A stretch of DNA of 64,000 nucleotides from Oceanicoccus sp. KOV_DT_Chl (GTDB taxonomy: Bacteria; Pseudomonadota; Gammaproteobacteria; Pseudomonadales; Dasaniaceae): positions 2,501 through 66,500 of the forward strand of contig NZ_FQLF01000005.1 of assembly GCF_900120175.1 (NCBI RefSeq), in the 5' to 3' direction. Shown here piece by piece: positions 1 to 9,477 of this stretch. A program made the translations under genes and the position numbers. Under the pieces are notes generated by a model. It ran no database searches, was not told where the DNA came from, and saw only the letters and a list, made by a program, of their open reading frames with translations. Positions within the stretch are counted from its first letter, which is position 1. Every line of letters starts with the position of its first letter.

Positions 1-232
1 CGCGATTACCTCGCTTCATGATCCAAAATCTCGGCTCAGGAATTAGTTTCTATCTTTTCATTTGCATGATTCGATGAGCCACTTATGTTCCTGATAATAA
101 TTTACATCATCATCAACACGTAAGCGCCCACACGAATTACTTGATCCAATCTGTTAAAGAGCTTGGTAAACCGCTCGGGTTTTACCGTATCTTGCCAGCG
201 AAGCGCTACGCTTGCTCTGACAAGGGAGGCGA
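1..232 (-). other. rRNA operon 5' leader (16S lies left of the window)
   Basis: Read on the minus strand, this stretch carries an antitermination boxA (GCTCTTTAACA, 152-162). It is followed by the boxC-like CGTGTGGGCGCTT typical of gammaproteobacterial 16S leaders. No 16S start sequence (rc of the AGAGTTTGATC region) is seen, so the 16S gene must begin just left of base 1. Pseudomonas aeruginosa also has an rrn operon next to msrPQ, which supports the call. The exact mature end is not visible. Confidence 0.8.
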
Positions 233-388
233 ATTATACAGAACCTATTCACCTTGGCAACAACTAAATCGAAAAAATCTAAGAATTTTAACTATTTAGG
301 AACTTTATTGCCGCTCTTGCCCGAACTGTTTTACAACGGTACCTCGACAAGAGAGCGCGCATTATACGGCCAAGTTTAAGACTGTCAA
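233..388 (-). promoter_or_regulatory. Tandem rrn promoters P1 and P2
   Basis: Two sigma-70 promoters fire leftwards. P1 has a perfect -35 TTGACA (383-388), a 16-nt spacer and a perfect -10 TATAAT (361-366), followed by a GC-rich discriminator GCGCGCTC. That discriminator is the signature of stringently controlled rRNA promoters. P2 has TTGCCA (255-260), a 16-nt spacer and TATAAT (233-238). The two start sites lie about 130 nt apart, as in other rrn operons. From 389 to 594 I see no gene, only AT-rich sequence that could hold upstream activator elements. Confidence 0.82.
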
Positions 389-594
389 CGACAATCTGTA
401 GAATTTTTACAAAAGATTTAAAAGCACCAACATTCGCTTGTTATTTGCTCAAAAAACGAAGGTTTTAGTACGTATAAACACCAATAGAGCCACCTCATAA
501 TCAGCACAATTAAAGCTGCTGGCCGCGACAGAACTAAAGGGCTAATCCCACTTAAAAAAATGATCAAGTTGATAGAAGAGCAATCAAGTTAATA

Positions 595-1182
595 TTAGCG
601 TTTTAGTATTGGCAACAAAGCGGGAAGTTTAAAAAAACGAGAAGCCAATAACAGCGCGAGCACCACACTATAAATCAACGCCTCGCCAAAGTCAGAGCGC
701 ACCAGCCAGACAAAATGCGCGCAGGCGAGGATACCAATCAAATAGACTAATTGATGAAGCGTTTTCCAGCGTGAACCTAATTTCCGCTGCGCCCAGCGAT
801 TGGATGTCAGCCCCAGTGGCACCAGCAAACACCAGGCAAGAATACCCAATGTCATATAAGGACGCTCCGTAAACTCTTCAATAAATATTGCCCAACTCCA
901 GCCTAATATATAGGTCAGCACGGCAAGTAAGTGCAAAGAAGCGTAGAACCAGACAAACAAACCCAGCATTCGCCGATAACTCACTAGTCTTGGTTTTTTG
1001 AGAAGCTGTCTTAATGGGGTAATAGCCAGTGTCAGCAATAGGAGACGTAGCGCCCACTCACCGGTTTCCAGAACCAGCTCTTTTCCTGCATCCGGACCTA
1101 ATAACCCCGCTGAGGCTTGATACACAAGACTAGTGATAGGCAGTAACAGAATTACAAATAACAGCGATTTAGTCACGGCCAT
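595..1182 (-). CDS. msrQ: Heme-binding membrane subunit MsrQ of methionine sulfoxide reductase
   Basis: A 195-residue polytopic membrane protein of the ferric reductase-like (YedZ) family, with about six hydrophobic segments. Histidines in segments near FYASLHLLA, KTLHQLVYL and ACAHFVWL are the likely heme b ligands. In the family, MsrQ passes electrons from the respiratory quinone pool or cytosolic flavin to periplasmic MsrP. The gene begins 13 nt after msrP, and the ATG is preceded by a GGA element 8 nt upstream. Length is normal (about 200 aa). Confidence 0.93.
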   Translation of the reverse strand: MAVTKSLLFVILLLPITSLVYQASAGLLGPDAGKELVLETGEWALRLLLLTLAITPLRQLLKKPRLVSYRRMLGLFVWFYASLHLLAVLTYILGWSWAIFIEEFTERPYMTLGILAWCLLVPLGLTSNRWAQRKLGSRWKTLHQLVYLIGILACAHFVWLVRSDFGEALIYSVVLALLLASRFFKLPALLPILKR

Positions 1183-1195
1183 GCAAAATTTCCAA

Positions 1196-2176
1196 CTAAT
1201 AAAATTTGCTTAAATCCATCCCTTTGTACAAAGAGGCAACCTGTTCCCCGTAACCATTAAAAGGCTCAGTCAGGATTCGATTCGGGCTAAAAAGTGTTGA
1301 AGGTAAGCGACGTTCTGATTTCTGACTCCAGCGCGGGTGATCTACATCCGGGTTTACATTGGCGTAGAATCCATACTCACTAGCCTGCAGCATATTCCAG
1401 GTTGTGGCAGGCTCGCGTTCGACAAACCGGATTTTCACTATCGACTTGATACTTTTAAACCCGTATTTCCAAGGTACCACCAATCGCAAGGGAGCGCCGT
1501 TTTGGTTAGGTAGCTGCTTGCCATATAAACCCGTGGCCATAAAGCTCAGCGGATTCATGGCTTCATCCATCCGCAAGCCTTCAACATAAGGCCAATCGAT
1601 ACTACTAGTCCGAGAACGTTGGCCGCGCATTTCTTTTGGCCGGTAAAGCGTTTCAAATTGAACATATTTCGCTTTAGCAGTCGGCTGAAATTGCTGAATC
1701 ATACTGGCTAAAGAAAAACCCACCCAGGGAATAACCATTGACCACGCTTCTACACAGCGCAAGCGATAGACCCGCTCTTCAATATCCAGCTTGGCAAGAA
1801 TATCTTCAAGGGCATACTCGCCAGGCTTTTCAACGTGACCCTCTACTTTGATAGACCAAGGGTCAGTAGTTAATTCATGGGCATATTTAGCCGGATCACC
1901 TTTACCCGTACCAAACTCATAAAAGTTGTTATAACGGGCAACATCTTCGTAAGGCGTTAAAGTTTCATCTGTATAATATCCACTAGCCTTATCTTTGGTC
2001 ACAGGCTTAAACGACAAATCACGCAAGGCCATATCTGTTTCAGCCAAAGCTTGCTTGCCAATAGTCAGCACTGAGGCTGCCAACAAGGAACGGCCCATAA
2101 ACTGGCGGCGATTAAGATAAATAGATTCTGGTGTAATCTCTGAGGAAGGGATATCTGCTGGCTTTAGAATCAACAC
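1196..2176 (-). CDS. msrP: Periplasmic methionine sulfoxide reductase catalytic subunit MsrP
   Basis: A 326-residue molybdopterin oxidoreductase that repairs oxidised methionines in envelope proteins. The N-terminus has a Tat motif (NRRQFMGRS, about residues 22-30) followed by a hydrophobic stretch ending at ALA, consistent with folded export. The sulfite-oxidase-type Moco domain follows, with the molybdenum-ligating Cys141 in RLRCVEAWS. It is transcribed with msrQ. Length and domain structure match E. coli YedY closely. Confidence 0.95.
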   Translation of the reverse strand: MLILKPADIPSSEITPESIYLNRRQFMGRSLLAASVLTIGKQALAETDMALRDLSFKPVTKDKASGYYTDETLTPYEDVARYNNFYEFGTGKGDPAKYAHELTTDPWSIKVEGHVEKPGEYALEDILAKLDIEERVYRLRCVEAWSMVIPWVGFSLASMIQQFQPTAKAKYVQFETLYRPKEMRGQRSRTSSIDWPYVEGLRMDEAMNPLSFMATGLYGKQLPNQNGAPLRLVVPWKYGFKSIKSIVKIRFVEREPATTWNMLQASEYGFYANVNPDVDHPRWSQKSERRLPSTLFSPNRILTEPFNGYGEQVASLYKGMDLSKFY

Positions 2177-2263
2177 CGGTAACTCCTTATATTATTGCCC
2201 TTAAGCAGGCCTTAGTAGTCAGAGCAGTTTTACGCTGAATAATTCCCAACCGATGACTAAAAC

Positions 2264-3130
2264 TTAGCGCAGCTTAGTCCACAATGCAGTAGCCGGGCCA
2301 GACAAGGCATAAATCAGAAACACCGCTAATAAAATCCGGGCAGGATCCAACATCACTAAACCAAACAGCAGAACGACCAGAATCATCACCACAAATGGAA
2401 CTCGTCCACGTAAATCCAGCCCCTTAAAACTGTGGTAAGGCACATTTAAAATCATCAAAAAACCTGCCCCACCGGTTATCAAACCTGCCAACACCGCCAT
2501 TTCAATCGGCAGCTCCGCGCCCACCCAGCCGGCGTCATGACAAACCCAAACCACACCCGCAACCACCGCTGCGGCCGCAGGACTCGCCAAGCCAGAGAAA
2601 AAGTTTTTATCTGCAGTATCAATTTGCGTGTTAAAACGCGCCAAACGCAACGCCGCACAAGCAACGTAAATAAAAGCACAGGCCCAACCAAACTTACCCA
2701 ATTCCACCAATGCCCAGCTAAACATCACCAGCGCTGGAGCCATCCCGAAAGAGACCATATCCGCCAAGCTATCATACTCAGCACCAAACTTACTTTGGGT
2801 GTTAGTTAAACGCGCTACTCGACCATCAAGCCCATCAAGAATCATCGCAACAAAAATAGCGATCGCTGCTACTTCAAATTTACCGTGCATACTGGACACT
2901 ACGGCATAGAAACCAGAAAACAATGCTGCCGTAGTAAATAAATTAGGTAATAAATAAATACCTCTACGCCGAACCGTTTTACCATCGATAGACTCTTCTT
3001 CTTCATGCTCATCTATCAAAATTAATGACTCTAAAGCGGCGGCTGTATCAGATACATTAGATGATGATTCCTTTTTCTCGGAGGAAACATCGCGCAATGG
3101 AGGAGTAGACTCGTTCTGTTTATCGCTCAT
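2264..3130 (-). CDS. pssA: CDP-diacylglycerol--serine O-phosphatidyltransferase
   Basis: An integral membrane enzyme making phosphatidylserine from CDP-diacylglycerol and serine, the first step to phosphatidylethanolamine. The CDP-alcohol phosphatidyltransferase signature is complete: DGLDGRVAR, eight residues, then GAEYDSLAD. About seven hydrophobic segments follow a polar N-terminus of some 65 residues. I start at the ATG at 3130 (MSDKQNES) because the longer frame would run into ilvY and adds 31 unrelated residues. The predicted protein is 288 aa and belongs to subclass II (integral membrane type). Confidence 0.92.
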   Translation of the reverse strand: MSDKQNESTPPLRDVSSEKKESSSNVSDTAAALESLILIDEHEEEESIDGKTVRRRGIYLLPNLFTTAALFSGFYAVVSSMHGKFEVAAIAIFVAMILDGLDGRVARLTNTQSKFGAEYDSLADMVSFGMAPALVMFSWALVELGKFGWACAFIYVACAALRLARFNTQIDTADKNFFSGLASPAAAAVVAGVVWVCHDAGWVGAELPIEMAVLAGLITGGAGFLMILNVPYHSFKGLDLRGRVPFVVMILVVLLFGLVMLDPARILLAVFLIYALSGPATALWTKLR

Positions 3131-3189
3131 ATCAGTTCTTTCAAATCGCCTAGGCTTAAACCGGCAGGGATGCCAATGATAAAGTAAAA

Positions 3190-4095
3190 TCAGTTCCGGT
3201 ACGACGCTTTTGCGCAATCCCAAAAGGCTTTAACCAAAGGGTTTTCCAAACGCTGCGCCGACGCGGCCAACCCAATCGCGAACGGGGTCAGTGGTGGCTG
3301 CACATCTATTACCTCTACTTTATCTTTTAGAGGACTGTTGGCGAGCACCAATTCCGGTACCACGCCAACCCCAAACCCCAAACCGACCATGCTGACGATC
3401 GCCTCATGCCCGCTAACCTGAGCGTAAATATCTGGCTTGATACCCCGCCCTCGAAACCAGTGATCCAACCGCGTCCGCGCCAAACCCCGTTCAGACACTA
3501 TAAAAGGTATCGCCTGCCAGGGGATTGGGCTGTTGGCATCTAAATAGCGACGCAATTGGCTTTCCACCGCACAATGCATTCTTGGGTAAATAAACTGCAA
3601 GGGCGAATGGGTTAGTGTCTGAAATTGGAGACGGCTCGATAGCTTGTCAGGCCGGGCGGCAATCGCAATATCGTCATCACCCGCTAATAAATGCCCGATT
3701 GCATCCGCCTGGTCGCCGGTACGCAACTTAATTTCTATATCTGGATAGCGCAAACGAAAAGACTCCAGTACGCCCAACAGCACACTATAAGTCGCTGTTA
3801 CAGAGCAAAACACGCTAATCTCACCTTTCAACCCTTCAGTTTCACGCTTCACTGACTGATGAAACGACTGCCACTGCCCCAGCGCCTGCCGCGCATAACC
3901 CTGAAACTGTCGGCCGATTTCCGTTAAACGGACCGTACGGTTATCTCGCTCCAATAAACGCTGCCCCACCTCATCTTCCATTCTACGAATGGTACGACTC
4001 ACCGCAGAAGCACTTAAATGCATTGCTTCACCGGTCTGGCCGAAATGCAGGGTTTCTGACAAATTGAGAAACAACTGTAAGTCTTTGGTATCCAT
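3190..4095 (-). CDS. ilvY: LysR-type activator IlvY
   Basis: A 301-residue LysR-family regulator. The N-terminal winged helix-turn-helix (about residues 1-60) contains SASAVSRTIRRMEDEVG, and the C-terminal periplasmic-binding-like domain senses the inducer. It sits divergently from ilvC, the arrangement in which E. coli IlvY activates ilvC when acetolactate or acetohydroxybutyrate accumulate. The ATG at 4095 (MDTKDLQLF) aligns with IlvY starts; a GTG two codons upstream is less likely. Confidence 0.88.
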   Translation of the reverse strand: MDTKDLQLFLNLSETLHFGQTGEAMHLSASAVSRTIRRMEDEVGQRLLERDNRTVRLTEIGRQFQGYARQALGQWQSFHQSVKRETEGLKGEISVFCSVTATYSVLLGVLESFRLRYPDIEIKLRTGDQADAIGHLLAGDDDIAIAARPDKLSSRLQFQTLTHSPLQFIYPRMHCAVESQLRRYLDANSPIPWQAIPFIVSERGLARTRLDHWFRGRGIKPDIYAQVSGHEAIVSMVGLGFGVGVVPELVLANSPLKDKVEVIDVQPPLTPFAIGLAASAQRLENPLVKAFWDCAKASYRN

Positions 4096-4304
4096 AACCA
4101 CTCAAAAAATTTTGTAGGAGGGACAGAGCTGAAGATCTGTCGCTCGACTTTGTATAATAGGATAACCGCAATCCTTATTGCAATTATCGCAACAAAGTAT
4201 CGCAAATATATCATTTTACGCAACAGCTATTTTTCTATATAGTCCCGCCACTATTTTTTAACCTCCGGCTACGGGGGTTGTGACAACATCAGTGGAGAAT
4301 CATC
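4096..4304. promoter_or_regulatory. ilvY-ilvC divergent control region with probable IlvY operators
   Basis: The 209-nt gap contains a near-palindrome TTGCAATTATCGCAA (4178-4192), fitting the LysR T-N11-A pattern. Further TTGCG half-sites appear as cgcaa on the plus strand at 4188-4192, 4201-4205 and 4219-4223. On the minus strand, TTGCAA (4178-4183) and TATTAT (4154-4159), 18 nt apart, form a plausible ilvY promoter overlapping the operator, as expected for autoregulation. For ilvC a weak -10 (TATAGT, 4238-4243) is the best candidate. The assignments are inferred from pattern only. Confidence 0.55.
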
Positions 4305-5780
4305 ATGGGTCAGAATTATTTCAACACCCTTCCCCTGCGCCTGCAGCTGGAAGAACTTGCCAAATGTCGCTTTATGGATCGCGAAGAATTCGCTAATGGT
4401 TGCGATTATATTAAAGGCAAAAAAATCGTGATCGTCGGCTGTGGCGCCCAGGGTTTAAACCAAGGTTTAAACCTACGTGATTCAGGCCTTGATGTGTCTT
4501 ATACACTGCGCGCAGTGGCAATTGAAGAAAAACGTCAATCCTGGAAAAACGCCACTGAAAATGGCTTTGCTGTTGGCACTTATGAAGAGTTAATTCCGCA
4601 AGCCGACATCGTGATGAACCTAACGCCTGACAAACAGCACACTGACGTCGTCACTACTATCATGCCTCTAATGAAAAAAGGCGCAACTTTAGATTACGCC
4701 CACGGCTTTAACCTGGTTGAAGAAGGCATGCAAATTCGCGACGACATCACTGTCGTTATGTGCTGTCCAAAATGCCCTGGCTCAGAAGTACGTGCCGAAT
4801 ACGTACGCGGCTTTGGCGTTCCTACCCTGATTGCAGTACACCGTGAAAACGATCCAAACGGTGACGGCCTTGAAATCGCCAAGGCACTAGCCAGCGGTAC
4901 CGGCGGTGATCGTGCCGGGGTATTGGAATCATCACCGATTGCCGAAGTAAAGTCTGACTTAATGGGCGAGCAAACCATTCTTTGCGGCATGCTGCAAACC
5001 GGTTCAATCCTGTGTTTTGACAAAATGGTTGAGCAAGGTATTGACGCTGGCTACGCATCAAAGCTGATTCAATACGGCTGGGAAACAGTCACTGAAGGCC
5101 TGAAAATGGGCGGCATCACCAACATGATGGATCGCTTGTCCAACCCCGCCAAAGTAAAAGCTTATGATCTCGCCGAAGAACTCAAAGACATCATGCGTCC
5201 TTTATATGAAAAACATCAAGACGACATTATGTCTGGTCACTTTTCCAAAACCATGATGGAAGATTGGGCCGCTGACGATAAAAATCTATTGGGCTGGCGT
5301 GCAGCCACCGCAGAAACCAATTTTGAAAAAGCAGACAATGGCGCTATGGACATTAGCGAACAGGAATACTATGACCATGGTATTTTAATGGTAGCTATGG
5401 TTAAAGCCGGTGTTGAATTAGCCTTTGAAACCATGGTTGCCGCGGGCATTAAAGAAGAGTCTGCCTACTACGAATCACTGCATGAAACACCATTGATTGC
5501 CAACACCATAGCCCGCAAAAAGCTGTACGAAATGAATGTCGTTATTTCTGATACTGCCGAATACGGTTGCTACCTGTTTGATCATGCCTGTAAACCCTTG
5601 CTAAAAGACTTTATGAGCAAAATCAGCACTGACGTTATCGGTAAAGGCTTAGACCTTAAAGATAACGGCGTGGACAATCAGGAGTTAGTTGCGATCAATG
5701 CCGAGCTTCGCAATCACCCGGTTGAAGTGATTGGCACCAAGCTACGTGGTTACATGACAGCGATGCAGAAAATTGTTTAA
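4305..5780 (+). CDS. ilvC: Ketol-acid reductoisomerase, class II
   Basis: A 491-residue NADPH-dependent enzyme that isomerises and reduces acetolactate and acetohydroxybutyrate in valine, leucine and isoleucine synthesis. The Rossmann motif VGCGAQG is near residue 47. The long length and duplicated C-terminal knotted domain mark the class II (E. coli-type) form rather than the roughly 330-aa class I form. A good ribosome site (GTGGAGAA) precedes the ATG. It is transcribed alone away from ilvY and ends at a strong terminator. Confidence 0.97.
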   Translation: MGQNYFNTLPLRLQLEELAKCRFMDREEFANGCDYIKGKKIVIVGCGAQGLNQGLNLRDSGLDVSYTLRAVAIEEKRQSWKNATENGFAVGTYEELIPQADIVMNLTPDKQHTDVVTTIMPLMKKGATLDYAHGFNLVEEGMQIRDDITVVMCCPKCPGSEVRAEYVRGFGVPTLIAVHRENDPNGDGLEIAKALASGTGGDRAGVLESSPIAEVKSDLMGEQTILCGMLQTGSILCFDKMVEQGIDAGYASKLIQYGWETVTEGLKMGGITNMMDRLSNPAKVKAYDLAEELKDIMRPLYEKHQDDIMSGHFSKTMMEDWAADDKNLLGWRAATAETNFEKADNGAMDISEQEYYDHGILMVAMVKAGVELAFETMVAAGIKEESAYYESLHETPLIANTIARKKLYEMNVVISDTAEYGCYLFDHACKPLLKDFMSKISTDVIGKGLDLKDNGVDNQELVAINAELRNHPVEVIGTKLRGYMTAMQKIV

Positions 5781-5820
5781 TCACTTACGGCGACTAGAAG
5801 ACTAGTCGCCAGCCAAAGTA

Positions 5821-5854
5821 AAAAGGGGCTGATCTTGCGATCAGCCCCTTTTTT
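5821..5854 (+). terminator. Rho-independent terminator after ilvC
   Basis: A 10-bp perfect stem GGGGCTGATC/GATCAGCCCC with a TTGC loop (5825-5848) is followed by six T residues. The A-run on the left arm means it may also stop transcription of the convergent desaturase gene. Confidence 0.93.
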
Positions 5855-5890
5855 AATGGTTAGACTTTATTAAAAATTCTTAAACCTGAA

Positions 5891-6904
5891 CTATGCAGAA
5901 TGATATCGGTTGGCGGTAAAAAACGTACTCAAATCATTCATTCTAACCCCGTGCTCCTGCATCACTTTATGCGCAGCCCTAGCAACCATTTGCCGAATAT
6001 AAAACGGCTGACCAACGACGAAATGATGAATAGCATGGGTGCTACCAAAGTTAAAACAGAATAAATGCAATGGTGCAAAAAACCATGGCTTTAGAATTTG
6101 GGTTTGCTGAATTAAATTATTAACACCGCCATAATAATGCATGGCGGAGGTCACAAAATTTAGCGACCCAGAGCGAATAAAGTTGGGAGCTACCAAAGCC
6201 ACCACCAACAAATCAATGATCTGCATACACAACAAAAACCAGTGGGGATAGACGGTCTCGGCGCCCCAAATAAAATCAAAGCCATGGAATAGTAAAAATA
6301 TATACCAGCAACCAAAATACAAAATCGCTAGCGGGAATGCTGCATGCAAAATACCACGCACCGAAAAATTTTCTATGTCATTTTTCAATGCAGTACGACG
6401 GGCAATCATCCCCAACAAACCATCAAACATCACAAGAAAGCGTGTAAAGCCGTAAGCAATACCGTTACCCACTAAACGCTCTTCCAAATCCTTTTTTGTG
6501 CCTGAGGTTTTATGATGCAAAAAATGCATATTGCGTCGATACCATGGGTTGACAGTATTGGGGCGCATAAGCCACACCACCAACATCATCAAGTTGTGCA
6601 TTAACTTGTTCTTACGGAAATATTGGCGATGTATTAAGTCGTGCTCCAACTCATGGGACAGTGAAGCAAAAATTGCCCCGGAAACGATACACAGCCATGC
6701 TGAAATAGTACCGGCATAATACAGATAACCACCAGCGATCATCCCCACTAGCGATACCAACATAATGCCAAAACCAATCCAGTCCTGATATTGAAGAATG
6801 CTGTATTTATTCCGCAGACGCTGCTCTTCGGCTTTAATAGTGTTAATAATGTGTTGAATACGCTGATCTACGCTAAGCGATACAGCAGGGTCGTTCAATC
6901 GCAT
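5891..6904 (-). CDS. Membrane fatty acid desaturase family protein
   Basis: A protein of about 337 residues with the three histidine boxes of the di-iron membrane desaturase/hydroxylase family: HELEHDLIH, HFLHH and HAIHH. Hydrophobic segments lie around residues 45-95 and 195-250. The family introduces double bonds or hydroxyl groups into lipid acyl chains; the substrate cannot be read from sequence. I start at the ATG at 6904, which has AGGA 9 nt upstream; the ATG at 6913 has AGGA directly abutting it. It stands alone between ilvC and ilvIH, where related genomes usually have no gene. Confidence 0.8.
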   Translation of the reverse strand: MRLNDPAVSLSVDQRIQHIINTIKAEEQRLRNKYSILQYQDWIGFGIMLVSLVGMIAGGYLYYAGTISAWLCIVSGAIFASLSHELEHDLIHRQYFRKNKLMHNLMMLVVWLMRPNTVNPWYRRNMHFLHHKTSGTKKDLEERLVGNGIAYGFTRFLVMFDGLLGMIARRTALKNDIENFSVRGILHAAFPLAILYFGCWYIFLLFHGFDFIWGAETVYPHWFLLCMQIIDLLVVALVAPNFIRSGSLNFVTSAMHYYGGVNNLIQQTQILKPWFFAPLHLFCFNFGSTHAIHHFVVGQPFYIRQMVARAAHKVMQEHGVRMNDLSTFFTANRYHSA

Positions 6905-7237
6905 AAGATCCATTCCTGAAAAGTAAGCTATGAATTATAAAAAACGGCGTGCATTCTAGCAAAATACCCACCTAGCGACACAGTGAAAGTTAATTAAATT
7001 TTGACCAAAGGAACCAAATCCTCATATCCAGTGGATAAATAGGCATTTTCTTTAATTTAGGCTGCACGATACCCCCCACACAAGCTTATAGCACCTCATA
7101 CCATCAAAGCTGAAGCCTACTCAAAGCAGGGATAGTTTGGAAGTTTCGACAGAGCGGTCAACAAAAAGGGCCGCAAATTCCAAGCGGGTGGAATTATGCA
7201 GCCCTATTTATTCACTACCAGTGAAGCCAGCGGCTGC
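6905..7237. other. Intergenic, mostly featureless
   Basis: This gap of 333 nt holds the ilvIH terminator at its right side (listed separately) and presumably the promoter of the desaturase gene. I recognise no convincing promoter, small ORF with a ribosome site, or RNA gene. Confidence 0.5.
7163..7204 (-). terminator. Rho-independent terminator of the ilvIH operon
   Basis: On the minus strand a long hairpin pairs GGGCTGCATAATTCCA with TGGAATTTGCGGCCC with two mismatches around a short loop, followed by TTTTTG. It lies about 35 nt beyond the ilvH stop codon. Confidence 0.9.
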
Positions 7238-7729
7238 CTAAACGCTTAGTACCTTTTCACCACGTGAAATACCCGACACCCCGCTTCGCACGACTTCCAT
7301 AATAGCCGCATCTCCTACTGACTCCAGAAACGCATCCAGTTTATCGGAAGTGCCACAAATCTGAATGGTGTACACCGTCGGGCCCACATCAATAATCTGG
7401 CCACGAAAAATATCCGTGCAGCGCTTTATTTCTGCTCGTTGAGCACCGGTCGCACGTACTTTTACTAACATCAGCTCGCGCTCAATATGTGCACCTTCTG
7501 ACAAATCAACCAGTTTCACCACATCGATTAAACGATTCAAGTGCTTGGTTATCTGCTCAATCGTCTGATCATCACCTAAGGTGGTTAATGTCAGCCTGGA
7601 TAGAGTCACATCCTCAGTCGGCGCAACATTGAGGCTCTCAATATTGTAACCACGCTGGGAAAACAAACCCACTACCCGACTTAACGCGCCAGGCTCATTC
7701 TCCAATAATACCGAAATAATATGCCGCAT
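7238..7729 (-). CDS. ilvH: Acetolactate synthase III regulatory subunit
   Basis: A 163-residue small subunit of acetohydroxyacid synthase. It has an N-terminal ACT domain ([23 protein letters not shown]), which binds valine for feedback inhibition, and a C-terminal ALS_ss domain. Its ATG overlaps the ilvI stop codon (TAATG), so translation is coupled. Length and sequence match IlvH rather than the short IlvN or IlvM. Confidence 0.96.
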   Translation of the reverse strand: MRHIISVLLENEPGALSRVVGLFSQRGYNIESLNVAPTEDVTLSRLTLTTLGDDQTIEQITKHLNRLIDVVKLVDLSEGAHIERELMLVKVRATGAQRAEIKRCTDIFRGQIIDVGPTVYTIQICGTSDKLDAFLESVGDAAIMEVVRSGVSGISRGEKVLSV

Positions 7730-9477
7730 TATGTTCGCTCCGTTTTACTCAACCACATATCGCGCATAGAGCCGTTGGGTGCTATTTGCATCGGGTAAAC
7801 ATGTTCATGACGATCGACGTAGACATCCAAAAAGACCAGCCGATCCTTTAATTTAAAGGCCTCATCCATCGCGGCATCCAAATCTTCCAATTTATCGACG
7901 CGCATCCCTACGTGCCCATAAGCTTCCGCCAACTTAATAAAATCGGGTAGCGACTCTTCATAGACACTCTCGGAATAACGCCCTGCATACTGCATATCCT
8001 GCCACTGCTTCACCATCCCCAGATAACCATTGTTCAGGTTGATGATCTTGATTGGGGCCCCATATTGGGTACAGGTCGATAACTCCTGAATATTCATCTG
8101 GATACTACCTTCGCCTGTGACACAGGCAACATCGCTATCAGGGAAGGCCAATTTGACTCCCATCGCAGCAGGTAGACCAAAGCCCATGGTGCCCAGACCA
8201 CCTGAATTGATCCAGCGACGTGGTTTATCGAAGCGATAGAATTGGGCCGCAAACATTTGGTGTTGACCTACATCAGAAGTGACATAAGCCTCCCCCTTGG
8301 TTGCCCGATACAAGGACTCAATAACCTGCTGCGGTTTGATCAAGCCAGATTGGGTATCATAGCGCGGTGCCGTCCAAAGCCCCTGAGCAGCACGCCACTC
8401 ATCAATCTGTGCCCACCAATTCGCCAACGCCTCCGCATCAGGTAGAGCTGGCTCATCTGCACGCATGTCGCGCAACTGCTGCAGCATATCTTTCAACACA
8501 CTGTCTAAAGGCCCTACGATAGGAATATCTGCTGTAACCGTCTTTGAAATCGACGCCGGATCAATATCGATATGGATAATTTTCGCCGTAGGACAAAATT
8601 TGCTGATTGTGTTGGTAACGCGATCATCAAAACGCACGCCAGCCGCTAAAATCACATCGGAGTGATGCATCGCGTTGTTGGCCTCATAAAAGCCGTGCAT
8701 CCCCAGCATGCCAATAAACTGGCGATCAGTAGCTGGATAGCCTCCAAGCCCCATCAATGTATTGGTCACGGGGAAGTTCAACTCACGAGCTAACTCAGTC
8801 AACAAGCCACTGGCATTACCCTGCACCACACCACCACCGGTGTAAATTACCGGACGCTTAGCCCCAAGCAACAACTGTATAGCCTTCTTAATTTGTCCTG
8901 AGTGACCACGGGTCGCAGGGGTATAAGAGCGCAGCTTAATTTTCTCTGGATACTGGTACTCGAACTTCTCAACCGGATTAGTAATATCCTTAGGAATATC
9001 AATAACCACAGGCCCTGGGCGTCCAGTTGATGCCAGATAGAAAGCGGTCTTGATAGTCTCAGGTATATCAGCTGCCTTCTTGACTAAAAAGCTGTGTTTG
9101 ACGATAGGACGAGAAATCCCCACCATATCGGTTTCCTGAAAGGCATCCCCACCAATCAAATGACTTTGCACTTGACCAGAAATCACCACCATCGGAATAG
9201 AGTCCATATAAGCGGTCGCGATGCCAGTAATGGCATTGGTCGCTCCAGGCCCTGAGGTGACTAATACCACTCCCGGCTTGCCAGTCGCGCGAGCATAAGC
9301 ATCAGCCGCGTGCGTCGCCGCCTGTTCATGCCGTACTAAAATGTGGGGGATTTTACTGCGTTGAAACAACGCATCATAAATATGTAAAACCGAGCCGCCC
9401 GGGTAACCGAAGATAAACTCAACACCCTCATCTTCCAAAGACTGGGCGACCATTTCGCCGCCAGATAACATTTCCAC
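7729..9477 (-). CDS. ilvI: Acetolactate synthase III catalytic subunit
   Basis: A 582-residue thiamine diphosphate enzyme condensing pyruvate with pyruvate or 2-oxobutyrate, the first common step of branched-chain amino acid synthesis. The catalytic glutamate lies in [14 protein letters not shown]. The cofactor motif [11 protein letters not shown]...NLNNGYLG is present near residue 450, and the FAD-binding middle domain is intact. The start is a GTG (GTG-GAA-ATG, matching E. coli MEML) with AGAGG 9 nt upstream. It forms an operon with ilvH and is preceded by an unusually long structured leader. Confidence 0.96.
   Translation of the reverse strand: MEMLSGGEMVAQSLEDEGVEFIFGYPGGSVLHIYDALFQRSKIPHILVRHEQAATHAADAYARATGKPGVVLVTSGPGATNAITGIATAYMDSIPMVVISGQVQSHLIGGDAFQETDMVGISRPIVKHSFLVKKAADIPETIKTAFYLASTGRPGPVVIDIPKDITNPVEKFEYQYPEKIKLRSYTPATRGHSGQIKKAIQLLLGAKRPVIYTGGGVVQGNASGLLTELARELNFPVTNTLMGLGGYPATDRQFIGMLGMHGFYEANNAMHHSDVILAAGVRFDDRVTNTISKFCPTAKIIHIDIDPASISKTVTADIPIVGPLDSVLKDMLQQLRDMRADEPALPDAEALANWWAQIDEWRAAQGLWTAPRYDTQSGLIKPQQVIESLYRATKGEAYVTSDVGQHQMFAAQFYRFDKPRRWINSGGLGTMGFGLPAAMGVKLAFPDSDVACVTGEGSIQMNIQELSTCTQYGAPIKIINLNNGYLGMVKQWQDMQYAGRYSESVYEESLPDFIKLAEAYGHVGMRVDKLEDLDAAMDEAFKLKDRLVFLDVYVDRHEHVYPMQIAPNGSMRDMWLSKTERT

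Noticed and set aside
2230-2263. Terminator between msrP and pssA
   Set aside because: No stable stem with a T-run was found; the two genes may be read through.
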